NCBI GenBank assembly: GCA_002391195.1
Contig: DGRZ01000042.1
Span: 1-51,224 of the forward strand
Length of the DNA: 51,224 nt
Direction of reading: 5' to 3'
Source of the DNA: Fibrobacter sp. UBA4375
Lineage (GTDB): Bacteria > Fibrobacterota > Fibrobacteria > Fibrobacterales > Fibrobacteraceae
Shown: positions 40,785 through 49,942 of the stretch, piece by piece
Layout of the letters: every line of letters starts with the position of its first letter
Numbering within the stretch: the first letter of the stretch is position 1
Notes under the pieces: model-generated
The model's input: the letters and a program-made list of their open reading frames with translations, nothing else
Told to the model about the DNA's origin: nothing
Databases searched by the model: none
Position numbers and translations under genes: made by a program

Positions 40785-42227
40785 TCAGGGCTTCACTGTC
40801 ACGAATTGCTGTTTCTTGCTCTTGGGCTTGTCCGGTATGGACAACTTCAACAAGCCCCGCTCTACCATCGGGAAAATGTGCCTTGTCATGAGATAGGCAA
40901 TGGTGATATCATCCTTGAAGCGTTCTTCCAGTTCGCCGCGTGTCCTTGGCCTTGTGCAAAAATCAAGGATACTCTGCTGGAACGGGGTCAAGGGTTCTTC
41001 TTTTTTCGCGATAGTGTTGTACAACGTAACGCGGAACACTCCGTAGGTGCTCTCGAACTTGGGTGGCTGCAGGCCGGCCTCCTCCATGGCACGCTTTATT
41101 GTGGGAATACCGCTATAGCGGTTTTCCGTCTGCCCTATGACTTCGAGGGCATTTGCCAGGTATGGGTTTCGCGTATCCGCGCCGAACTCTCCCAGCGTCT
41201 CGATGCGGTTCCGTCCATAAAGCCCTCCGGGGTTTTCCACCTCGATCCTGTCAGAAAACATCCTGATGGTGACCGGGCAATTGTCCGTATGGATGCTGTA
41301 GTCCCTGTGGACAAGCGCGTTGATGATGATTTCGCGGATGGCGACAACCGGATATTCCGGCCTGTCCATGCGGTTTCCCGTCCGTTCATCAATCGTGGTG
41401 CAGGTCTTCATGTTGCGCATGACGAACGCCACGGCCTCGTCACGCATTTGCCGGACCGACCCCTCGATGCGTTTGTTGTCGATGAACCTGGCTCCGGATT
41501 CTCCGACGGTGCCGATTTCTGTCCCCGCGACGGAAACCGCCGTGATGCAGAGCCCGGGGAAGAATCCCTGCGGATAAGCCCCGAACATAAGGAGTCCCGC
41601 AACAGTCGGGTGGCCGTTCGCTACGAATCCCTGCAAACTTAGGCAGCGTTCCATGGGAAGCGAGGCGATGGCGGGCTTCTTTTCCCGCAGCTCCAGCATA
41701 TATTTTTTCAGGGCGTCCGTTCTCAGTTCCTTTTCGCCGGCGCGTTCCACGACCCGCAACTCGTCCTCGATTTTTTTCTTGAACGCCTCGTAGGTATAGA
41801 CCTCGTATTCGGTCATCTGGCGGTCGCTTTCGCCGACACGGACGCAGGAGCCGCGCAACCTGCCGCCACCCTTGTAAAAACAGGGCTTCTGGAAAACGTC
41901 GATCTCGGGGATTTCCGCACTTACAACCGCCTTTCCGTCAAAGACCGTCGTCGTGCAGAGTGCCTTTACGGGCGGCTCCATCTGCAGGCACTGTTCCGAT
42001 ATCTTTTTTATGAGGTCGGCAGCGTCATATACCCCGCAGACCTGGAAATCGTTTTTTTCGTCGATACCGAAAAGAATCACCCCTCCGTCCTTTTGATTCG
42101 AGAACGAGGACAGGGTATCGAAAAGTCTTGGGCAGCCCGCCCCGGCCTTCTTGATTTCAAGGTGGCTGTTCTCGCATTTCTGCTCAAGAACGGTTCTGAT
42201 AATCGAGTCAAGTTTCTTTTCGAGCAT
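40785..42227 (-). CDS. AlbA_2 / HATPase_c_4 putative transcriptional regulator (COG2865-type)
   Basis: A 480-residue protein. The N-terminal AlbA_2 (Schlafen-type) domain, about 18-145, shows ENSHLEIKKAG, then FSNQKDGGVILFGIDEKNDF. A central region follows, then the ATPase-like HATPase_c_4 with AIREIIINALVHRDYSIHTDN (about 297-317) and FSDRIEVENPGGLYG. The C-terminal about 60 residues (LTPFQQSILDFCTRPRTRGEL, LMTRHIFPMVERGLLKL) form a winged helix. Such proteins are annotated as RecG-like or transcriptional regulators, and their roles are poorly known. The start codon overlaps one of three ATTCGTCAAAAA copies, suggesting autoregulation. The gene lies within the ribF-end repeats. Confidence 0.88.
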   Translation of the reverse strand: MLEKKLDSIIRTVLEQKCENSHLEIKKAGAGCPRLFDTLSSFSNQKDGGVILFGIDEKNDFQVCGVYDAADLIKKISEQCLQMEPPVKALCTTTVFDGKAVVSAEIPEIDVFQKPCFYKGGGRLRGSCVRVGESDRQMTEYEVYTYEAFKKKIEDELRVVERAGEKELRTDALKKYMLELREKKPAIASLPMERCLSLQGFVANGHPTVAGLLMFGAYPQGFFPGLCITAVSVAGTEIGTVGESGARFIDNKRIEGSVRQMRDEAVAFVMRNMKTCTTIDERTGNRMDRPEYPVVAIREIIINALVHRDYSIHTDNCPVTIRMFSDRIEVENPGGLYGRNRIETLGEFGADTRNPYLANALEVIGQTENRYSGIPTIKRAMEEAGLQPPKFESTYGVFRVTLYNTIAKKEEPLTPFQQSILDFCTRPRTRGELEERFKDDITIAYLMTRHIFPMVERGLLKLSIPDKPKSKKQQFVTVKP

Positions 42228-42327
42228 TTTTGACGAATCCCTTTTTCGTTAAATTTAATCAAAAATTCGTCAAAAATCAATATTTTTCGCTTAATTTACT
42301 ACATTTTCATTTAAAATTCGTCAAAAA
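42227..42327. promoter_or_regulatory. Three exact copies of ATTCGTCAAAAA: candidate operator array
   Basis: ATTCGTCAAAAA occurs at 42265-42276 and 42316-42327 on the plus strand and at 42227-42238 on the minus strand, the last touching the ATG of the AlbA_2 gene. Starts of the two plus copies are 51 bp apart, about five helical turns. The surroundings are AT-rich with many T- and A-runs. Function as binding site for the encoded regulator is inference. Confidence 0.55.
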
Positions 42328-42412
42328 CACCTTAAAAACCACCAAGCAGTCTTCAGATTCTGAAACATTGCGAAAAAAAATGACTAAAAATACAAGATTT
42401 CGCAAAAGCTGA

Positions 42413-42458
42413 CTTTTATTCCGCCCAGTGGTTGCCGTTGTAGTGGCGGGCGGTGTCG
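42413..42458 (-). repeat. ribF-attached copy of the 46-bp repeat
   Basis: Contains the last 14 codons of ribF and the stop. It pairs with 40642-40687. The boundary on the outer side is 3 nt beyond the stop codon. Confidence 0.85.
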
Positions 42459-43324
42459 GCGTCCATGCCGATTTGGCGCACCAAATCTTCAAGGCTTGCA
42501 AACTTCTGTTCGGGCCGGAGGTAGGTGAGCAAATCCAAGGAAAGGGGCTTGCCGTAAATGTCTTCGTCAAAATCTAGAATGTAGGCCTCGATGGCCAACT
42601 GGTGATTGCCCGTAGAGGGCTGCATGCCGATGTTCACCACCGCACGGAAAATCCGTTCGGAATCGAGCCGTGCCGAGGCCACATAGACCCCAATCTTGGG
42701 CAAGAACTTGAAGGGTTCCACCTGCAGGTTCGCCGTCGGGAACCCGATGGTGTGCCCCAGGCGCTTGCCCTCCACCACCGTTCCAGACAGACGGTAAGGC
42801 CTGCCCAAATAAGTCTGGGCACGGTCCACGTCTCCGTTCAAAAGGGCGTTGCGCACCGCCGAAGAGCTGACACGCTCCCCCTTGTAAAGCACGATGGAAA
42901 GCATCTGGGTAGAAAGCTCGGGAAACGCCGCCGTAATGGTCTCGTAGTTGCCCTTGCCGCCGGCACCGAAGCAATGGTCATGACCAAAGAACATAGAGCA
43001 CACGCCCCGCTTTTCAATCAACTCTTTACGGACAAATTCATCAAAAGGGAGCCTCGCCAGTTCTTTCGTGAAGGGCATCACCAAGAATTCAAGGCCCAGG
43101 CTCTCTACGAATTCACGCTTTTCCTTGGTGGTGGTAAGGAGCAAGGGATCTCCTGGTTCACGGAGCACGTAGTTGGAATGGGGTTCGAAACTGATGACGG
43201 TGGGCACAAGGCCGTTTACCTCGGCCACGGCCTTCAGGGAACGGAAAAGCGCCTGGTGACCCAGGTGGCACCCGTCAAAATTTCCCATGGTTATGGCTCT
43301 TCTCTGTTTCACATTCACCAACAT
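42416..43324 (-). CDS. ribF: Bifunctional riboflavin kinase / FAD synthetase
   Basis: A 302-residue enzyme making FMN from riboflavin and FAD from FMN. The N-terminal nucleotidyltransferase half has AITMGNFDGCHLGHQAL (G-N-F-D-G-x-H-x-G-H) and MFFGHDHCFGAGGKG, with RVSSSAVRNALLNGDV. The C-terminal kinase half has GTVVEGKRLGHTIGFPTANL and GVYVASA. The NFDGCHLGH and GFPTAN signatures are complete. It is the last gene of the rimP-nusA-infB-rbfA-truB-ribF series, the common bacterial order. Its final codons are duplicated 1.8 kb downstream. Confidence 0.95.
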   Translation of the reverse strand: MLVNVKQRRAITMGNFDGCHLGHQALFRSLKAVAEVNGLVPTVISFEPHSNYVLREPGDPLLLTTTKEKREFVESLGLEFLVMPFTKELARLPFDEFVRKELIEKRGVCSMFFGHDHCFGAGGKGNYETITAAFPELSTQMLSIVLYKGERVSSSAVRNALLNGDVDRAQTYLGRPYRLSGTVVEGKRLGHTIGFPTANLQVEPFKFLPKIGVYVASARLDSERIFRAVVNIGMQPSTGNHQLAIEAYILDFDEDIYGKPLSLDLLTYLRPEQKFASLEDLVRQIGMDADTARHYNGNHWAE

Positions 43325-43336
43325 TCGTTTCTTACC

Positions 43337-43406
43337 TTGTCATCCCCGACTTTCTTTCTGTCATCCCCGTCCCGAAACAGGTCCGGGATAAACTGGCGGG
43401 GATCTC
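43337..43406. repeat. Dispersed GTCATCCCCG-type repeat between truB and ribF
   Basis: TGTCATCCCCGAC, then TGTCATCCCCGTCCCGAAAC with an inverted GTTTCGGGAC/GTCCGGGAT part and a GGCGGGGATC end. It fills the truB-ribF gap. Confidence 0.65.
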
Positions 43407-43408
43407 CC

Positions 43409-44404
<996 letters not shown>

Positions 44405-44405
44405 G

Positions 44406-44759
44406 CTAGAGTTCCCCCTTCTGCTTCAGTTCGGCCAAGATGGATTCGATACGCATGGCGTGTTCCAGGTTCTCGTCCAGAACAAAGTTCAGCTCCGGAA
44501 TCTTCCGGATCTTGAGGGCCTTGCCCAGGACTCCACGGATAAATCCGGCGGAGTTGTTCAGCCCCACCAGGGTGTCACGCTTTTCCTTGTCGGTGCCCAT
44601 GACGGACACGAGAATCTTCGCATAGCTCAAATCCTCGGTGATGGTCACCCGAGTAATGCTTGCAAGGCTGCTCACGCGAGGGTCCTTCAGGCCTTTCTGC
44701 AAAAGCTTGCCGATTTCCTCGCGAAACTGCTCATCTAATCTGTCGGTTCTTCTACTCAT
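44406..44759 (-). CDS. rbfA: 30S ribosome-binding factor A
   Basis: A 117-residue KH-fold protein from the ATG at 44759; three more codons upstream (TTG start) are possible but family members begin near MSRRTDRLDEQFREEIGKLL. The core contains KDPRVSSLASITRVTITEDLSYAKILVSVMG and the KH-type KALKIRKIPELNFVLDENLEHAMRIE. It binds the 30S subunit during late 16S rRNA maturation, needed in the cold. It sits between infB and truB as in most bacteria. Confidence 0.94.
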   Translation of the reverse strand: MSRRTDRLDEQFREEIGKLLQKGLKDPRVSSLASITRVTITEDLSYAKILVSVMGTDKEKRDTLVGLNNSAGFIRGVLGKALKIRKIPELNFVLDENLEHAMRIESILAELKQKGEL

Positions 44760-44771
44760 TCGTACCAACGG

Positions 44772-44890
44772 TTAGGCCCTTAGGCCGTAAACAGTGGTTA
44801 GTAAACAGTGATTAGGAAATTTCGTAGACAAAGTCTACCTTACCGCAATTACATTTTCCAACCACTAATCACTAACCACTAATCACTTTT
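44772..44890 (-). repeat. TTAGTGGTTAGTGATTAG degenerate repeat and small palindromes
   Basis: Immediately after the infB stop, the minus strand reads AGTGATTAGTGGTTAG and continues as AGTGATTAGTGGTTGG. Further on, GTAGAC-AAA-GTCTAC (44824-44838) forms a hairpin, and CACTGTTTAC occurs twice. No gene. It separates infB from rbfA, which in many bacteria are closer. Confidence 0.7.
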
Positions 44891-47800
44891 CTATTCCTTC
44901 TCTTCTGCCGCCTTCTTCGCCTTTTCTTCGGCTTCTTCGCGGGCCACGTCCTTCAGGGTACGGGCAACGGTGACTTCCTTGAAGAAGATCAGGCTGTCGC
45001 CTTCCTTGATATCGTCGTAACCCTTGAGGCCGATACCGCATTCGAATCCGCGGACCACCGTCTTCACGTCGTCCTTCATGCGCTTGAGGGACTGGACTAC
45101 GGTAGTTCCCAATTCCACGCCATTGCGGTACACGCGAACGTGGCTTGTGCGGTCCACTTCGCCGTCGGTAACCATACAGCCGGCAATGAGACCCACCTTC
45201 GGAATCTTGAACACCTGGCGAATTTCGGCTTCGCCCACAAGTTCTTCCTTGAGGGTGGGCTTCAACAGGCCTTCCACGGCGTTCTTGATGTCTTCGATAC
45301 AGTCGTAAATCACGCGGTAGTTGCGGATTTCGATACCTTCCTTCTGGGCCATTTCGCGCACGGAGAGCGAAGGCATCAGGTGGAAGGAAATAATGATAGC
45401 CTGGGCAGTTGTAGCAAACAGGATATCGGAATCCGTAATGGCGCCCACACCCTTGCGGATAATGTTCACCTTCACTTCCCTGTTGGAAAGTTTTTCCAGA
45501 GAAGAAGCCAGAGCTTCGGCAGAACCGCCCACGTCGGCCTTGACGATAAGGTTCAGTTCGGAAAGCTTGCCTTCCTTCTGTTCGTTAAACTTGGATTCCA
45601 GAGAAATGGTGCTACGGGCGCGGAGGTCGCGTTCACGTGCGGCCATGCGGCGCTTGCTTGCAATTTCGCGGGCGGTCTTTTCGTCGTCCACCACAATCAG
45701 GTCGTCACCGGCCTGAGGCGTGCCGTCAAAGCCCAGCACCTGGCAAGGTGCAGAAGGAGGCGCCACCTTCATCTGTTCGCCGCGCTCGTTGAACATGGCA
45801 CGGACCTTACCGGCGTAGATACCGCAGACAAACGGGTCACCCACATGGAGGGTACCGTTCTGCACAAGGATGGTAGCCATGGAGCCCTTGCCCACGTCCA
45901 GCTTGGATTCCACCACGGCACCCTTGGCGTGCGCGTCGGGGTTGGCCTTGAGTTCCAGCACTTCGGCTTCGAGAGCAAGCGTTTCCAGCAGCTGGTCCAT
46001 GCCCTGGCCCGTACGGGCGGACACTTCGATACAGCTGGTCTGACCACCCCACTGTTCCACCTCGACACCGCGTTCGGCCAGCTGGGCACGAATCTTGTCG
46101 GGGTTGGCCGTAGGCAGGTCAATCTTCGTGATGGCAACCACCATGGGCACGTTTTCGCGCTTGGCCAGTTCGATAGATTCCACCGTCTGGGGCATCACCA
46201 TCGAGTCGGCGGCCACCACCAGCACAATCACGTCGGTCACCTGAGAACCTCGGGCACGCATAGCGCTGAAGGCCTCGTGACCCGGAGTATCCAGGAAGGT
46301 CACCTTACCCTGCTTAGTCGTCACCTCGTAGGCACCGATATGCTGGGTAATGCCGCCAGATTCGCCGGATACCACGTGAGTCTTGCGGATCCAGTCCAGC
46401 AAGGAGGTTTTACCATGGTCCACGTGGCCCATCACCGTCACCACCGGGTGGCGGGGCTGCAGGTTCTCTTCGGATTCTTCTTCCACGCCGAGAACCGCTT
46501 CTTCGTATTCTTCCATCAACTGTGCTTCGTAGCCGAACTCGTCGGCCAGAATCTGGATGGTCTCGAAGTCCAGGCGAGCGTTGATGGTCACCATCATACC
46601 CATTTCCATGCACTTCGCAATGACGCGGGCAGGCATCTGGTCCATAAGACCGGCCAGTTCGCCCACGGTAATAAAGTCAGAGGTCTTGAGAATCTTCTTC
46701 TCTTCGCCGGAACCATTGTCGTTGTGTTCCTTGCGATAAACTTTCTTGACGGGCTTCTTGGACAGGTCGGCCATCACGCGGGAAACGTTCTGGCGAACCA
46801 TTTCCTGCTGCTGTTCCTTCTGCTGTTCCTGCCTGTCGCGACCGTTTCCACGACGATTCTTGTCGTTACCATGACGGCCGTTCTGGCCCTTGGCGTTACC
46901 GCCCTTTCCTCCCTGGGAAGAGGCACCGCCAAAACCGACACCGCCGTTGCTGGCGTTGAAGGCGTCTTGCATGGAGCCGCCGGAGAATCCGCTGGAGCGG
47001 CCTCCGCCGAAACCACCGCGACCGCCATTCTGGCCGCCGCGGAAGTTGCCGCCACGATTGTCCTGACCGTTGCCGGCATTGCGGGGGCCAAAGGTTCCCG
47101 TGTAGCCCTGGGCATTACCCTGGCCGCGAGCGCCGGGGCCGCCCGGACGGCGGTTGTTAGGACCGCGCCCAGCCTGCTGTTGCTGCTGGGACTTGGCGAT
47201 ACGGGCAAGGATAGCCGCATCGGGCTTGAACACCTGGGCCTTCATGGGAGGCTGCTTCAGCTCCGTAGAAGAAGTCATCATGGTGGGTTCTGCAGGCTTT
47301 GCAGGAGCGGGCTTCGCCACAGCCGTAGGCTTCGGGTCTGTCTTTACAGGGGCTTCGGCCTTGACTTCGGGCTTTACCTCGGCAGGAGTTTCCTTGGCAG
47401 GTTCCGCAGGCTTTGCAGGAGCTTCGGCTACAGGCGCGGCGACTGAAGCTTTCGACGTTTCGGTTGCTGAGCCTGTCGAAGCATCTGCAGGGGCAACTGG
47501 GCTAGGAGCGGCAGCAACTTCGGGAGCCTTCGGCGTACCGGTTGCTGAGCTTGTCGAAGCATCTTCGGCCTTGGCCGCAGCCTTGGCCTTTGTCGCAGCG
47601 GGCTTTTCCGTAGTGGCCTTGGGCTTTGTGGCCTTGATGCGGCGGATGGTCACACCGTTCTTGACCGTCACGGTTTCCGTGGCGGACTTTTTCTTGGGCG
47701 TGCTTTCCTGGGATTCCGAAGACGAAGCGCTCTTCAGGTTCTTACTCCTGGAATCCTGCTTCTGTTTTTCAACAGCGGCAGCCTCTTCAATCTTCTCGTA

Positions 47801-47935
47801 ATCCGAGGCGGCCACCTTGGACACCTGGGTACGGACAGTGACACCTGCATCTCTCAGCAGCTTCATGACCACGTCCACTTTCAGTCCGTGTTCTTGTGCC
47901 CAGTCCGTCGGTTTGATTTGATCTTCCATACTCAT
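44891..47935 (-). CDS. infB: Translation initiation factor IF-2 with long Gly-rich linker
   Basis: A 1014-residue GTPase. N-terminal IF2-N domain: KPTDWAQEHGLKVDVVMKLLRDAGVTVRTQ. A long low-complexity linker (60-400) has Ala/Pro/Lys tracts and a glycine/arginine part (FRGGQNGGRGGFGGGRSSGF). A second IF2-N repeat (FITVGELAGLMDQMPARVIAKCMEMGM) precedes the G domain: VMGHVDHGKTSLL (about 500-510), DTPGHEAFSAMRARG, AITKIDLP. Domains II-IV follow, ending GYDDIKEGDSLIFFKEV. It brings initiator tRNA to the 30S subunit. Two 25-bp dispersed repeats are translated at residues 125 and 151. The first or third codon may be the start. Confidence 0.96.
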   Translation of the reverse strand: MSMEDQIKPTDWAQEHGLKVDVVMKLLRDAGVTVRTQVSKVAASDYEKIEEAAAVEKQKQDSRSKNLKSASSSESQESTPKKKSATETVTVKNGVTIRRIKATKPKATTEKPAATKAKAAAKAEDASTSSATGTPKAPEVAAAPSPVAPADASTGSATETSKASVAAPVAEAPAKPAEPAKETPAEVKPEVKAEAPVKTDPKPTAVAKPAPAKPAEPTMMTSSTELKQPPMKAQVFKPDAAILARIAKSQQQQQAGRGPNNRRPGGPGARGQGNAQGYTGTFGPRNAGNGQDNRGGNFRGGQNGGRGGFGGGRSSGFSGGSMQDAFNASNGGVGFGGASSQGGKGGNAKGQNGRHGNDKNRRGNGRDRQEQQKEQQQEMVRQNVSRVMADLSKKPVKKVYRKEHNDNGSGEEKKILKTSDFITVGELAGLMDQMPARVIAKCMEMGMMVTINARLDFETIQILADEFGYEAQLMEEYEEAVLGVEEESEENLQPRHPVVTVMGHVDHGKTSLLDWIRKTHVVSGESGGITQHIGAYEVTTKQGKVTFLDTPGHEAFSAMRARGSQVTDVIVLVVAADSMVMPQTVESIELAKRENVPMVVAITKIDLPTANPDKIRAQLAERGVEVEQWGGQTSCIEVSARTGQGMDQLLETLALEAEVLELKANPDAHAKGAVVESKLDVGKGSMATILVQNGTLHVGDPFVCGIYAGKVRAMFNERGEQMKVAPPSAPCQVLGFDGTPQAGDDLIVVDDEKTAREIASKRRMAARERDLRARSTISLESKFNEQKEGKLSELNLIVKADVGGSAEALASSLEKLSNREVKVNIIRKGVGAITDSDILFATTAQAIIISFHLMPSLSVREMAQKEGIEIRNYRVIYDCIEDIKNAVEGLLKPTLKEELVGEAEIRQVFKIPKVGLIAGCMVTDGEVDRTSHVRVYRNGVELGTTVVQSLKRMKDDVKTVVRGFECGIGLKGYDDIKEGDSLIFFKEVTVARTLKDVAREEAEEKAKKAAEEKE
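47461..47485 (-). repeat. CTTCGACAGGCTCAGCAACC repeat inside infB
   Basis: On the coding strand GATG then CTTCGACAGGCTCAGCAACC, translated DASTGSAT (residues 151-158). One base differs from the copy at 47539-47563. Confidence 0.8.
47539..47563 (-). repeat. CTTCGACAAGCTCAGCAACC repeat inside infB
   Basis: Translated DASTSSAT (residues 125-132). The motif TTCGACAAGCTCAGC is a common dispersed intergenic repeat in bacterial genomes; here it lies within the linker reading frame. Confidence 0.8.
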
Positions 47936-47984
47936 TAAAAGCCTATCTAATCCTTTTTAAAAATCCCCTGCCGAAAACTTTTCC

Positions 47985-49229
47985 TTAGGCGTTTTCTCCA
48001 GTGGTCTCCTGGGCTTCGCTGGCGTTTTCTTCGGTGGAATCCTCGGAACCGGCATTGGCAAAGAGGCTCTCTGCACGGTGAGCGTTGCGGCGGAGTTCCT
48101 GTTCGCGAGGAGTCATGACCTCGGCCTTCTCGGCGTCGGACTTTTCGGACCATTCCTTTTCGCCAAACACATCCAGGTCGCGGCCCACCAGCGTTGCGGC
48201 CAGTTTCACGTTCTGGCCGTTCTTGCCGATAGCCTGAGCCAGGTTCTCGTCGTTGATGACCACCACCACGCGCTGGGTGCCGGGAACTTCGGTAAGCTTC
48301 ACGATGTTGGCCGGAGCAAGGGCGCGAGTGATAAACACGTCCAGATTTTCGTTCCAGTGAACGATGTCGATACGTTCGTTACCCAGTTCGCGGACAATGG
48401 TCTGCACGCGAGCACCCTTCATGCCAACGCAGGCGCCAACCGGGTCAATCTTTTCGTCGCGGGAGAATACGGCAATCTTTGCACGGTAACCGGGTTCACG
48501 GGCCACACCCTTGATTTCCACGGAGCCTTCGTAAATTTCCGGAACTTCCTGGCGGAACAACTCCTTGAGGAAATCACCGCTAGCGCGGGACAGCACCACC
48601 TGGGCACCGTTCTTGGAGGATTCCTCTACGCGGGCAATCACGGCCTTCACGGACTGGCCCTGACCCAAGCGTTCATGGCTAATCTGTTCGCGGGGCGGAA
48701 TCACGGCTTCGGTCTGCTTGCCGAGGCTTACGATCACGTTGCGGCCTTCGAGGCGGAGCACTTCGCCGCTGATCATGGTGCCGATACGGCCCTTGTAGGT
48801 ATCCAGAATCTTCTGGCGTTCGGCATCGCGAATCTGCTGGGTCAAGAGCTGCTTGGCGGTCTGAATGGCCTGACGACCGAAGGTGGTGGTCGGGACTTCC
48901 ATTTCAAGCAGGTCGCCGGGCTGTGCGTCTTCGTCGAATTCCTGGGCCTCGGGAACCAGCATGTATTCTTCGTCCAACTTTTCCACTTCTTCGGCGGTCA
49001 TGCTGGGGTCGTAGTCCGGATAGTCGTCCACCACCTTGGCACGGAGGAACACGTGGACTTCGTCCTCGGTGATTTCCACGTCGATTTTCTTATCTACGTG
49101 GAGATACTTCTTGGCGGCAGAAATCAAAGCCTGCTTCAAGGCGTTCAGCACCACGGAATCATCCATGTTCTTGGCATCTACAACGGCCTTCAGGGCTTCG
49201 AGCAAATTGACTTTCGGTTCATTTTTCAT
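47985..49229 (-). CDS. nusA: Transcription termination/antitermination protein NusA
   Basis: A 414-residue protein. The N-terminal polymerase-binding domain (VNLLEALKAVVDAKNMDDSVVLNALKQALISAAKKYL) is followed by the S1 domain (DTYKGRIGTMISGEVLRLEGRNVIVSLG, AVIPPREQI) and two KH domains (KIDPVGACVGMKGARVQTIV, VVINDENLAQAIGKNGQNVKLA). A short acidic tail (SEDSTEENASEAQETTGENA) ends it; the acidic repeats of gammaproteobacterial NusA are absent. An acidic insert (DYPDYDPSMTAEEVEKLDEEY) lies in the N-terminal domain. It binds RNA polymerase and nascent RNA. It lies between rimP and infB. Confidence 0.96.
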   Translation of the reverse strand: MKNEPKVNLLEALKAVVDAKNMDDSVVLNALKQALISAAKKYLHVDKKIDVEITEDEVHVFLRAKVVDDYPDYDPSMTAEEVEKLDEEYMLVPEAQEFDEDAQPGDLLEMEVPTTTFGRQAIQTAKQLLTQQIRDAERQKILDTYKGRIGTMISGEVLRLEGRNVIVSLGKQTEAVIPPREQISHERLGQGQSVKAVIARVEESSKNGAQVVLSRASGDFLKELFRQEVPEIYEGSVEIKGVAREPGYRAKIAVFSRDEKIDPVGACVGMKGARVQTIVRELGNERIDIVHWNENLDVFITRALAPANIVKLTEVPGTQRVVVVINDENLAQAIGKNGQNVKLAATLVGRDLDVFGEKEWSEKSDAEKAEVMTPREQELRRNAHRAESLFANAGSEDSTEENASEAQETTGENA

Positions 49230-49244
49230 GAATTGACCTTCCTA

Positions 49245-49694
49245 TTATATTTGTACATCCACCTTGGCGACCAGCACCTCGGACCTGGGAACGACCACGT
49301 TTCCGGCGTTTCCCTTGAGGGCCAGCGTCAAATTATCCTCGTCCGCTTCCAAAAGCTTTCCGGTAATGGGCTTGCCGGTACTGCGGGTCACCCTGATGGT
49401 GCGACCCTTGTTGCGGAGCAAATCTGCGACCGACTTGAGGGGGCGGTCAAGCCCCGGCGACGACACTTCCAGCGTGTAGGCGCCTTCGATAACTTCGGGG
49501 TCCAGGTCCAGAGCGTCGGACAAGTGCCTACTCACCTTGGAACAATCGTCAATAGAAACGCCCTCGGGCTTGTCGATATACAAACGCACGGTCCGGCGCT
49601 TGCCTGCGCGGAACATGTCCATTTCTACCAAGGAGACTCCCGCGAACCCGCAGGCCTCGGCTATGAGGGCATCCAGCTTTTCCCTGTTATCCAA
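49245..49694 (-). CDS. rimP: Ribosome maturation factor RimP
   Basis: A 149-residue protein needed for 30S assembly. Motifs: AGVSLVEMDMFRAGKRRTVRLYIDKPEGVSIDDCSKVSRHLSDALD, the diagnostic YTLEVSSPGLDRPLKS, and the C-terminal SH3-like GRTIRVTRSTGKPITGKLLEADEDNLTL. The start is a TTG at 49694, supported by AAAGAGG 5 nt upstream; no ATG lies in the right place. It is the first gene of the cluster. The gap 49695-49942 to the next gene shows no gene and no clear promoter. Confidence 0.94.
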   Translation of the reverse strand: MDNREKLDALIAEACGFAGVSLVEMDMFRAGKRRTVRLYIDKPEGVSIDDCSKVSRHLSDALDLDPEVIEGAYTLEVSSPGLDRPLKSVADLLRNKGRTIRVTRSTGKPITGKLLEADEDNLTLALKGNAGNVVVPRSEVLVAKVDVQI

Positions 49695-49942
49695 ATAAAC
49701 CTCTTTATAAAAATAGCCGTTCGCTTACGGAACTTCTCCTGAACATCTCGGACCTAAATCCTCGGTTCCATGGGAAAAATTCCACGAACAGTCTAAAACC
49801 GCGAACAAATAGAGAAAAATATTTGCCTTTGGGCAACTGAATAAGCGCTAAAACAAGGGCTTTGGAGGCCTTTTTCAGAAAAGGGAACTGATCCTTGGCA
49901 GAATCCTGGGACCTCAGCGCAAAAAAGACGATTCTAGAGCGA

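Larger units (their letters stand above)
40642..42458. mobile_element. Candidate small island inserted at the ribF 3' end
   Basis: A 1.8-kb segment bounded by 46-bp direct repeats of the ribF terminus. It contains a single regulator-like gene and an AT-rich upstream region unlike the neighbouring housekeeping genes. Integration into the 3' end of a conserved gene, with the gene restored by the incoming copy, is a known habit of tyrosine-recombinase elements. No integrase is present here, so it would be a remnant, a trans-mobilised cargo, or a product of homologous exchange. Confidence 0.45.

Noticed and set aside
45140..47446. Very long open frame on the plus strand opposite infB
   Set aside because: It mirrors the codon bias of IF-2, has no ribosome site, and the translation is His/Gly/Val-rich low-complexity with no domain.
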